Part shown: positions 56,945 through 64,000 of the stretch, piece by piece
Position numbering within the stretch: position 1 is the stretch's first letter
Layout: every line of letters begins with the position of its first letter
Assembly: GCF_013386765.1 (NCBI RefSeq)
Contig: NZ_JACARE010000018.1
Coordinates: 314,440 to 378,439, forward strand
From: Pseudomonas yamanorum
GTDB taxonomy: Bacteria > Pseudomonadota > Gammaproteobacteria > Pseudomonadales > Pseudomonadaceae
Reading direction: 5' to 3'
Length of the DNA: 64,000 nucleotides
Made by a program: the position numbers and the translations under genes
The notes under the pieces: model-generated
Told to the model about the DNA's origin: nothing
The model's database searches: none
Seen by the model: only the letters and a program-made list of their open reading frames with translations

Positions 56945-57461
56945 AGCATAAACCGTTTGGATTTCGCCGAACCTTAGCAGGCGAGGTTTAGTTTCTCAAC
57001 ACGCTCCTTCGAGCTCAGAGCGGTAATGCGTATGCTCTTGGTTGTTGCTTGGAGCGAATGGCAGATATGAATATTATAAATTGACAGGTTGAATATACTT
57101 TAACTTTACCCTTAACTTGTTTTTTAAAAGGTATTAGCTCCAGGTTTATCTAGCGATGACCAAGTCAAAGCGCTAAAAGAGCCTTACAGTATGTTTTAAG
57201 TATATCCATTGTTATAACTAAGAAGGGATGGTTCAGTCTTCGAAAATCGAGGTGACGAACGGTCGGGAATCGACTCTGGTCGTTCTCAAATGCAGTTCGT
57301 GTGTCAGCAGCGACGCATTGGGAGTTACCAAATCCTAGGGCGCAATGCTAGGGCGCGCTTTGAAGTGAATCATCGTTCACATCAGCTCTTTGCCTTGTCA
57401 GTCCTACGATACTTAGGCTTAGCGCAAATGAACGACTCCGGGGATAAAGCAATGCACTGAA
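56945..57461. other. AT-rich right end of the island
   Basis: About 500 bases between the ginA start and the comM junction, with no gene. A long AT-rich stretch (57060-57250) and short repeats near 57335 are suited to recombinase binding and to the gin promoter, which must lie here. Confidence 0.5.
57335..57356. repeat. Tandem 9-base repeat CTAGGGCGC
   Basis: CTAGGGCGC at 57335-57343 and again at 57348-57356, separated by AATG, near the right end of the island. A pair of this kind is a candidate arm-type recombinase site. Confidence 0.45.
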
Positions 57462-57464
57462 CTC
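57449..57464 (-). repeat. Right attachment-site repeat
   Basis: On the minus strand this reads GAGTTCAGTGCATTGC and matches the left copy (21313-21328) at 10 of 16 positions, in the same orientation. It overlaps the last native comM codons (GAG, then the island). Confidence 0.6.
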
Positions 57465-58367
57465 GTCGAGAAACAACACACCGTGATGGGCCAGGGTGAT
57501 TTCCCCCGGCTGCGGTTTCGAACCACCGCCCACCAGCGCCGGGCCGGATGCCGAATGGTGCGGCTGGCGAAACGGCCGGTGCGGCCAGTGGCTCAGCGGC
57601 GCCAGGCTGACCACCGACTGAATCGCCGCCACCTCCAGCGCTTCCTGCTCACTCAAGGGCGGCAACAATCCCGGCAGCCGGCTGGCGAGCAAGGTCTTGC
57701 CGGTGCCCGGCGGCCCGCTGAGCAACAGGTTGTGGGCGCCCGCCGCAGCGATCAACAGGGCGCGCTTGGCGGCCAGTTGGCCCTGCACTTCACTGAGGTC
57801 CGGGTAGGGCTTGTTCAGGTACATCAGGCCACTGGAAACGAAGGGTTCGATCGGCACGTGACCGTTCAGGTGCGCCACCACTTGCAGCAGATGATCCACC
57901 GCAATCACCTTCAACCCCGAGGCAAGGCACGCTTCCTCGGCATTGGCCCGAGGCACGATCAAGGTGCGCCCGGCCTTGCGCGCCGCCAGGGCTGCCGGCA
58001 ACACACCTTTCACCGCCCGCACCTCGCCGGACAGCGCCAACTCGCCCAGGCATTCCACGTTATCGAGGGTCAGCGTCGGCACCTGCACGCTGGCGGCGAG
58101 AATCCCCAGGGCAATCGCCAAGTCAAAACGCCCGCCGTCCTTGGGCAGGTCGGCGGGCGCGAGGTTGAGGGTGATGCGGCGGGACGGGTATTGCAGCGCG
58201 GAATTGAGAATGGCGCTGCGCACGCGGTCTTTGCTTTCCTTGACGGCGGTCTCCGGCAGGCCCACCAGCGTCAGCGACGGCAAGCCGTTGGCCATGTGCA
58301 CCTCGACGGTGACGGCGGGGGCTTCGACGCCAATCTGGGCGCGGCTGTGGACGATGGCGAGGGACAT
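57462..58367 (-). pseudogene. comM: comM (yifB), 5' part, separated by the island
   Basis: The first 302 codons of comM (start SLAIVHSRAQIGVEAPAVTVEVHMANGLPSLTLVGLPETAVKESKDRVRSA), an N-terminal Lon-like domain followed by the AAA+ Walker A (GPPGTGKTLLASRLPG, near residue 216-225) and the beginning of Walker B (GVLFLDE). The native frame ends here at LDE and the remaining part begins at 21316. In the island the frame continues about 38 foreign residues to a stop at 57348. The fragment has ATP binding but no intact Walker B or sensor region. Confidence 0.95.
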
Positions 58368-58464
58368 GCTCGATCCTTGAAATGAGTGGCCGCTTCATGC
58401 GGTTTTTCAAGGGTAGTTGAGCGCTGGCGGAGTGCGGCGGCGAGGTTTTACAGAACGTATCGCG

Positions 58465-59370
58465 CTAGCGGTCCGGCGGCGGCACACACAGAAACTCCTT
58501 CGCCAACGTCAACCACGCCTGCGCCGCAAACGACAGCTTGCACTGGCGCCGCCACGCCAGCATCAGCCGCCAGTTCAGGGCCGGCGACTGAATTTCCGCA
58601 ATGCTGAATTGGCTGGCGTCGAGGGTGTCGCAGAACGCCCGGGGCAGCAGGGTGATGCCCACGCCCAGCCGCACCAGGGAGGCGATAAAGTCCCATTGGC
58701 TGCTGCGGCCGCTGATGCGCGGCTCAAAACCGGCTTGGGCGCAGGCATCGAGTACAAACTGGTTCAGGGTGAAGGTGTCATCGTAAAAGATGAATTCGCA
58801 GGCGTGCAGTTCGCTCAGTTGCACCGAGCTGCGTCCCTGCCAGGGCGAGTCGTGGGGCGCGAGCAGGCACAGCGGCGATTCGAACAAGGGCATTGATTCG
58901 AATTCGGACCAGATATCCGCCACGCGCGGTGAGTCCAAAATGGTGCCGAACTCCAGGGTGCCCTGGCGCAGGTCCTGAAGGGTGACGTTGCCGCCGCTTT
59001 CAAAGAGTTTCAGTTCGATCTTCGGGTAGCGGGCGTGATATTCGGCAAAGATCGGCGCCAACGCGAGGTGCGTGGAGGGCGAAAGCCCCATGCGCAGGGC
59101 GCCGCGCCCGACCTGCTGCAGGTCTTGCAGCTCTACGGTCATCTCGTCGTGCAGCGCGATCATTTCCTTGGCGCGCTTGAGCACGATCTCCCCGGCGTCC
59201 GTCAGGGTGAAGCGTTTTCCCATGCGGTCCAGCAGCCTCAGGCCAAGGCTCGATTCCAGTTGCTGCACCATCTTGCTGACCGTGGGTTGGGTCAGGTGCA
59301 GTTTGGTGGCGGCTTTGGTGAAGCTCTGCTGGTCCACGACTTCTACGAAATAACGGAGCGCCCGGATGTC
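58465..59370 (-). CDS. LysR-family regulator
   Basis: A 301-residue LysR regulator from ATG 59370. The helix-turn-helix is MDIRALRYFVEVVDQQSFTKAATKLHLTQPTVSKMVQQLESSLG. The effector domain follows with RMGLSPSTHLALAPIFAEYHARYPKIELKLFESGG. An upstream ATG at 59385 is possible but less likely. It is divergent from cfa, with about 195 bases between starts. Regulon unknown. Confidence 0.88.
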   Translation of the reverse strand, partial: DIRALRYFVEVVDQQSFTKAATKLHLTQPTVSKMVQQLESSLGLRLLDRMGKRFTLTDAGEIVLKRAKEMIALHDEMTVELQDLQQVGRGALRMGLSPSTHLALAPIFAEYHARYPKIELKLFESGGNVTLQDLRQGTLEFGTILDSPRVADIWSEFESMPLFESPLCLLAPHDSPWQGRSSVQLSELHACEFIFYDDTFTLNQFVLDACAQAGFEPRISGRSSQWDFIASLVRLGVGITLLPRAFCDTLDASQFSIAEIQSPALNWRLMLAWRRQCKLSFAAQAWLTLAKEFLCVPPPDR

Positions 59371-59565
59371 CATCTTGCATTCCAATTTTGCATGGTTTTC
59401 ATAATATTAATTCATTATATCTTTAAAAATTGGCTGGATAAGATTTGTTACATCTGTTCCCAGCCAGCGTTCCCGGTCATGCCGCAAGGGCCTTTCCAGA
59501 CGCTTCCATGGCCAGATTTCTCGCAGTGTATGAATCAAAGGCAACGCTATTTCTGGAGAGCAATT

Positions 59566-60720
59566 GTGCTTAACAAAACGCGTCATTCTTTTTCCGGTTC
59601 TGATGAGATGTCTCAGGGAGCGCGCTTCGTTAAGGAGTTGCTGGCGCAGGCGCAGATCGAGGTCAACGGACCGTCGGCTGCAGATATGCAACTGCACCAC
59701 AGTGCCACGTTCGACCTGGCCCTGGCCAAGGGAAACCTGGGGCTTGGCGAAGATTATATGGACGGCGGCTGGGACGCCGAGGCGCTGGATGAGTTTTTCT
59801 ACCGGCTCATGCGCTCCGGCGTGATCGACCAGGCCAACCCGGCCACCTTGTTGTTTCACGCGTTCAGTTCCCGATGGCTGAACCTGCAAAACAAGAAGCG
59901 CGCCTGGCAAGTCGGCGAAGCGCACTACGACCTCGGTAATGACTTTTACGCAAGCATGCTCGACTCGCGCATGACCTACACCTGCGGCTACTGGAAAGAC
60001 GCCACCACCCTGGAACAGGCGCAGTTCGCCAAGCTGGACCTGATCTGTAAAAAGCTGGGGCTCAAGCCGGGCATGCGCGTGCTGGATATCGGCTGTGGCT
60101 GGGGGAGCTTCATGAGCCATGCCGCCGAGCACTACGGCGTCGAGTGTGTCGGTGTGACCATCTCCAAGGAGCAGGCGGAGTGGGGCCGCGCCAAGTACGC
60201 CCATCTGCCGATCGAGTTTAGGCTGCAGGACTATCGGGATATCGACGAGCAATTCGATCATATCGCCAGCGTCGGCATGTTCGAGCACGTGGGCCGCAAG
60301 AATCATCGGGCGTATATGGAGGTCGCCAACCGCTGCCTGAAGGACGAAGGGCTGTTCCTGCTGCACACCATCGGCAAGAACCAGCGCAACAGCACGCCGG
60401 ACCCGTGGATCGATAAATACATCTTTCCAAACGGCGATTTGCCCTCGATCGGGCAGGTTGGCGATGCCATGGACGGATTATTTGTTGCCGAGGATTTGCA
60501 CAACTTTGGCGCCGATTACGACAAGACGCTGATGGCCTGGTGCGAAAACTTCGAGTTGGCGTGGCCCGAGTTTGCAGAAACCTTTGGCCAGCGTTTCTAC
60601 CGGATGTGGCGCTATTACCTGCTGTCGTGTGCAGGGGCGTTTCGCGCGCGGGATATCCAGCTGTGGCAGTGGGTGTTGTCGAAGAAGGGCGTTGTCGGCG
60701 GGTATCAGCGGGTAAGCTGA
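59566..60720 (+). CDS. cfa: Cyclopropane-fatty-acyl-phospholipid synthase
   Basis: A 384-residue SAM-dependent enzyme that adds a methylene bridge to unsaturated acyl chains of membrane phospholipids. Features: ELLAQAQIEVNGPSAADMQLH, SLGLGEDYMDGGWDAEALDEFF, YDLGNDFYASMLDSRMTYTCGYW and motif I MRVLDIGCGWGSFMSHAAEHYGVECVGVTISKEQ. GTG 59566 follows GGAGAGCAATT and is preferred; ATG 59608 is an alternative giving 370 residues. Divergent LysR regulator upstream. Cfa usually protects membranes in stationary phase or acid. Confidence 0.93.
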   Translation: MLNKTRHSFSGSDEMSQGARFVKELLAQAQIEVNGPSAADMQLHHSATFDLALAKGNLGLGEDYMDGGWDAEALDEFFYRLMRSGVIDQANPATLLFHAFSSRWLNLQNKKRAWQVGEAHYDLGNDFYASMLDSRMTYTCGYWKDATTLEQAQFAKLDLICKKLGLKPGMRVLDIGCGWGSFMSHAAEHYGVECVGVTISKEQAEWGRAKYAHLPIEFRLQDYRDIDEQFDHIASVGMFEHVGRKNHRAYMEVANRCLKDEGLFLLHTIGKNQRNSTPDPWIDKYIFPNGDLPSIGQVGDAMDGLFVAEDLHNFGADYDKTLMAWCENFELAWPEFAETFGQRFYRMWRYYLLSCAGAFRARDIQLWQWVLSKKGVVGGYQRVS

Positions 60721-60771
60721 CGGTAGCAACGGTTTAACGGGGACAGGCAAGACCTGCCCCGGTTGGCCGGT

Positions 60772-61032
60772 TTATTCGGCGGCAGGCGTCAATCGCGCTT
60801 CCAACTCCGCCACCTTGGCCTCAAGGCTTTCCAGCCGCGCCCGAGTGCGCGCCAACACCACCATCTGGCTATCAAACTCTTCCCGGCTGACCAGGTCCAG
60901 CTTGCTGAAGCCGCTCTGCAGCAGCGCCTTGAACTGGCTTTCAATTTCATTGCGTGGCAGCGGTGTGTCGCTGCTGAACAGGCGGGAGGCGTGGCCGCTC
61001 AGGGCGTCGAGGAGGTCTTTGGGCGCGAGCAT
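60772..61032 (-). CDS. ubiK: UbiK-type accessory factor (YqiC/BMFP family)
   Basis: An 86-residue protein of the BMFP (YqiC) family: KDLLDALSGHASRLFSSDTPLPRNEIESQFKALLQSGFSKLDLVSREEFDSQMVVLARTRARLESLEAKVAELEARL. The C-terminal half is a coiled coil typical of UbiK, which aids ubiquinone biosynthesis by binding the hydroxylase complex. Standard size. The neighbouring operon encodes glnK-amtB on the opposite strand. Confidence 0.85.
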   Translation of the reverse strand: MLAPKDLLDALSGHASRLFSSDTPLPRNEIESQFKALLQSGFSKLDLVSREEFDSQMVVLARTRARLESLEAKVAELEARLTPAAE

Positions 61033-61106
61033 GGGAAATAGTCCGGAAAATCTGTTGGCCGGCAGTGTATCACGCAGCGTCTATAGTCTTTTTTACCGTC
61101 GCCGGC

Positions 61107-61154
61107 GCACGCTTTTCGCGCATGGGGCCGGGCGGTCGCGCACTGTTTTCGTGC
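61107..61154 (+). promoter_or_regulatory. Two NtrC-type enhancer sites upstream of glnK
   Basis: GCAC-N7-GTGC at 61140-61154 (GCACTGTTTTCGTGC) and a weaker GCAC-N7-GCGC at 61107-61121, spaced 33 bases apart, which is about three turns of helix. These match the NtrC dyad. They lie about 75-125 bases upstream of the sigma-54 promoter. Confidence 0.75.
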
Positions 61155-61217
61155 GTATCTTCGCGGCAACAGCGCCCGGCAGGTGGGCACAAGCGAACAA
61201 AGGACTGATTTCAGTGA

Positions 61218-61793
<576 letters not shown>

Positions 61794-61827
61794 GCCGCCA
61801 AACCCCAACGCCCCAGGAGAAAACAAT

Positions 61828-63168
61828 ATGACTCTGCGTAAATTCGCAGGGCTAGGAGCCCTGTTGTCCCTCGTAATGCCGGCCCTGGCCATGGCGGCGG
61901 ACCCAGCACCTGCTCCAGTCCTCAATTCCGGCGACACCGCGTGGATGCTCACGTCCACCGCGCTGGTGCTGTTCATGACCATTCCAGGCCTCGCGCTGTT
62001 CTACGGCGGCATGGTTCGTTCCAAAAACATTCTTTCCGTGATGATGCAATGCTTCGCCATCACCGGCCTGATCACCATCCTGTGGTTCGTCTACGGCTAC
62101 AGCATGGCGTTCGACACCACCGGTATGGAAGCAGGCGTCGTCAACCTCAACTCGTTTGTGGGTGGCTTGTCCAAACTGTTCCTCTCGGGTGTGACCCCGG
62201 CCAGCATCACCGGCCCGGCGGCGTTGTTCCCTGAGGCGGTGTTCGTGACCTTCCAGATGACCTTCGCGATCATCACCCCGGCGCTGATCGTCGGTGCGTT
62301 CGCCGAGCGCATGAAGTTCTCCGCGATGCTGATCTTCATGGGCGTCTGGTTCACCCTGGTCTACGCACCGATTGCCCACATGGTATGGGGCGGTCCGGGT
62401 TCGTTGCTGGGCGACTGGGGCGTGCTGGACTTCGCCGGCGGCACCGTGGTGCACATCAACGCCGGTGTGGCTGGCCTGGTAGCGTGCCTGGTACTCGGCA
62501 AGCGTAAAGGCTTCCCAACCACCCCGATGGCACCGCACAACCTGGGTTACACCCTGGTGGGCGCGGCCATGCTGTGGGTCGGCTGGTTCGGCTTCAACGC
62601 CGGCTCCGCGGCTGCGGCCAACGGCACTGCCGGCATGGCGATGCTGGTCACCCAGATCGCTACCGCTGCTGCGGCGCTGGGCTGGATGTTCGCCGAGTGG
62701 GTCACCCACGGTAAGCCAAGCGCCCTGGGCATCGCCTCGGGTGTGGTTGCGGGCCTGGTGGCAATCACTCCAGCCGCTGGCACCGTGGGCCCGATGGGCG
62801 CCCTGGTGATCGGCCTGGCTGCCGGTGTGGTGTGCTTCTTCTGCGCCACTACCCTGAAACGCAAACTGGGCTACGACGACTCCCTGGACGCCTTCGGCGT
62901 GCACGGTATCGGCGGTATCCTCGGCGCGATCCTGACCGGCGTATTTGCTGCACCGGCGATGGGCGGCTTCAACGCCACCACCACCGACATCGCGGCACAA
63001 GTCTGGATCCAGTGCAAAGGCGTCGGCTTCACCGTCATCTACACCGCTATCGTGACGTACATCATCCTCAAGGTGCTGGACGTGGTGATGGGCCTGCGGG
63101 TGACCGAAGAGGAAGAGGCAGTTGGCCTCGATCTGGCGCAACACAACGAACGCGGCTACAACTTGTAA
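61828..63168 (+). CDS. amtB: Ammonium transporter AmtB
   Basis: A 446-residue membrane protein with an N-terminal signal sequence (AGLGALLSLVMPALAMAADP) and eleven membrane segments. Signatures: DTAWMLTSTALVLFMTIPGLALFYGGMVRSKN, GFNAGSAAAANGTAG, and the pore histidine region DAFGVHGIGGILGAILTGVFA. It conducts ammonium across the inner membrane and is gated by GlnK. ATG 61828 follows CCAGGAGAAAACA. A strong terminator follows. Confidence 0.97.
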   Translation: MTLRKFAGLGALLSLVMPALAMAADPAPAPVLNSGDTAWMLTSTALVLFMTIPGLALFYGGMVRSKNILSVMMQCFAITGLITILWFVYGYSMAFDTTGMEAGVVNLNSFVGGLSKLFLSGVTPASITGPAALFPEAVFVTFQMTFAIITPALIVGAFAERMKFSAMLIFMGVWFTLVYAPIAHMVWGGPGSLLGDWGVLDFAGGTVVHINAGVAGLVACLVLGKRKGFPTTPMAPHNLGYTLVGAAMLWVGWFGFNAGSAAAANGTAGMAMLVTQIATAAAALGWMFAEWVTHGKPSALGIASGVVAGLVAITPAAGTVGPMGALVIGLAAGVVCFFCATTLKRKLGYDDSLDAFGVHGIGGILGAILTGVFAAPAMGGFNATTTDIAAQVWIQCKGVGFTVIYTAIVTYIILKVLDVVMGLRVTEEEEAVGLDLAQHNERGYNL

Positions 63169-63184
63169 GTACGCGAAAAAAAGA

Positions 63185-63209
63185 TGCCCGGCTTGCCGGG
63201 CATTTTTTT
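63185..63209 (+). terminator. Intrinsic terminator after amtB
   Basis: TGCCCGGC (63185-63192) pairs with GCCGGGCA (63195-63202) around a TT loop, followed by TTTTTTT. Confidence 0.9.
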
Positions 63210-63377
63210 GCCTGGGGTTTGTCTGTGGCTAAAGGTGTATGGGTTTTTTCACGACTTTGTGATGCTATCCACACCGCACTTTTCACTGTGCGAATGTCTT
63301 ACAGGCATGTAGGCGTATTCGGCACTTTGTTTTTTCCCTGAGCGCGCTAGAATGCGCGCCGATGGGCGGAGAACTGT

Positions 63378-63803
63378 ATGTGGCAACAGACCCTGATAAC
63401 CCTGCGGGCCAAGCCCCGGGGCTTTCATCTGGTAACGGACGAGTTGCTCGCCGGCCTGCCTGAATTGAAGGCCTGTCGGGTGGGCCTGTTGCATTTGTGG
63501 CTGCAGCACACCTCGGCCTCGTTGACGGTCAACGAGAATGCCGACCCGGCGGTTCGCCGTGACTTCGAGCGTTTTTTCAATGCGCTGGTGCCGCAAGGCA
63601 TGGCGGGATATGAACACAACGACGAAGGTCCGGATGATCTGCCGGCGCACTTCAAGGCCAGTCTCCTGGGCTGCCAGCTGAGTTTGCCGGTAAGGGCCGG
63701 CCGCTTGGCGATGGGGACCTGGCAAGGTGTTTATCTGGGCGAGCACCGTGATCATGGCGGTGCTCGTAAAGTCCTCGCCACCTTGCACGGTGATGGGGCA
63801 TAA
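63378..63803 (+). CDS. yjbQ: YjbQ-family protein (secondary thiamine-phosphate synthase type)
   Basis: A 141-residue UPF0047/YjbQ protein. Conserved blocks: [79 protein letters not shown] and [26 protein letters not shown]. The histidines of QHTSASL and HRDHGG bind metal. Family members have weak thiamine-phosphate synthase activity; the true role is unsettled. ATG 63378 follows GGCGGAGAACTGT. Confidence 0.9.
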   Translation: MWQQTLITLRAKPRGFHLVTDELLAGLPELKACRVGLLHLWLQHTSASLTVNENADPAVRRDFERFFNALVPQGMAGYEHNDEGPDDLPAHFKASLLGCQLSLPVRAGRLAMGTWQGVYLGEHRDHGGARKVLATLHGDGA

Positions 63804-63906
63804 GCCACTGGTTAACCGGTGGATGTTGATTTTTTTCCGGCCGCCGTCGACAGGTGGCGAAGCTGGGCTATAACTAATCTGCTTTTCGCAAGTCATGAGG
63901 TAGAAC

Positions 63907-64000
63907 ATGAGCGACGATGATCTGGAAAACGACGACCTCGAAGTAGGCGACGACGACGAAACCGAAGAAGGTCTTGAGGCGGCTGCCGAAGACGTGGCTG
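63907..64000 (+). CDS. sutA: SutA-like acidic protein, start only, cut by window edge
   Basis: The first 31 residues are MSDDDLENDDLEVGDDDETE followed by EGLEAAAEDVA, a highly acidic start. An acidic, disordered N-terminus and a position after yjbQ and amtB fit SutA, the RNA polymerase-binding factor of slow-growing Pseudomonas. The rest lies outside the window. Confidence 0.7.
   Translation, partial: MSDDDLENDDLEVGDDDETEEGLEAAAEDVA

Larger units (their letters stand above)
21317..57461. mobile_element. GInt-type genomic island inserted in comM
   Basis: The island is bounded by the two halves of comM and is about 36.1 kb. Three features match the published description of GInts: a four-gene operon encoding recombinase-type proteins at one end (50669-56944), a long cargo, and a short non-coding end (21317-21608), with imperfect direct repeats at both junctions. 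Base composition is lower in GC than the flanking core, most strikingly in the gin operon and at 46-47.6 kb. Rejoining the flanks gives an uninterrupted 498-codon comM with no lost or duplicated codons, so the boundaries are known to within a few bases. Assignment to GInts is from operon layout and recalled family features, not from alignment. Confidence 0.85.

Noticed and set aside
21317..57461. AbaR-type (tni gene) transposon in comM
   Set aside because: There are no tniA/B/C-type transposition genes and no 5-bp target duplication; only the target gene is shared.
57483..58385. Plus-strand open frame of 300 codons
   Set aside because: It is antisense to the comM 5' part.
61852..63144. Minus-strand open frame of 430 codons
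   Set aside because: It is antisense to amtB, and its charged, histidine-rich composition is that of a shadow.

Overview
The window reads as chromosome of a fluorescent-group Pseudomonas. The evidence is the GC-rich coding sequence, the dadR-dadA-ridA-dadX order, glnK-amtB-yjbQ followed by a sutA-like start, xpt next to a rep helicase, a cytochrome c5, and three GTGGGAGC..GCTCCCAC REP pairs of the Pseudomonas type. No database search was possible; family names rest on motifs and recalled family features.

Layout. Positions 1-20.7 kb are core genome: PLD-family lipoprotein, MocR regulator, FAD oxidase, D-alanine catabolism (dadR/dadA/ridA/dadX), XRE-cupin regulator, cytochrome c5, CoA-hydrolase family protein, xpt, rep helicase, EAL protein, MATE pump, LysR regulator and chemoreceptor. 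From about 21,317 to 57,461 a 36.1-kb island sits inside comM (yifB), exactly at the Walker B codons. Joining the outer halves of comM restores a 498-codon gene with nothing missing. From 57.5 kb to the end the core resumes: comM 5' part, LysR regulator, cfa, ubiK, glnK-amtB with sigma-54/NtrC signals, yjbQ and the start of sutA.

The island has the architecture described for GInts: a four-gene recombination operon (ginABCD, right end, minus strand), a cargo region and a short end. Imperfect 16-bp direct repeats flank it. The cargo holds (a) Gabija gajAB; (b) a DUF3800 gene coupled to a frameshifted nuclease-like gene; (c) an arsenic block with arsN2, three arsenate reductase genes of two families, arsR, arsB, arsH, a stop-interrupted arsO and arsN1; (d) chrA; (e) a fluoride operon (riboswitch, crcB, DUF190, ppa, probably nhaA); (f) a nuclease-rich segment with a DEDD exonuclease-like gene, an Mrr-like nuclease, Shedu sduA and an RNxxxH (HEPN-like) protein; (g) small genes of unknown function with an XRE regulator, an Abi-like protein, a two-TM/PLD-like protein fused in operon to a methyltransferase, and a CoiA-like nuclease.

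The island therefore combines toxic-anion resistance (arsenic and its organic forms, chromate, fluoride) with at least two recognised anti-phage systems and several candidates. Its insertion costs the host a gene for recombination of transforming DNA. The candidates least explained by known families are the TM-PLD/methyltransferase pair (46140-47590), the HEPN-like protein (41386-42573) and the divergent exonuclease/Mrr-like cluster (37447-39751).
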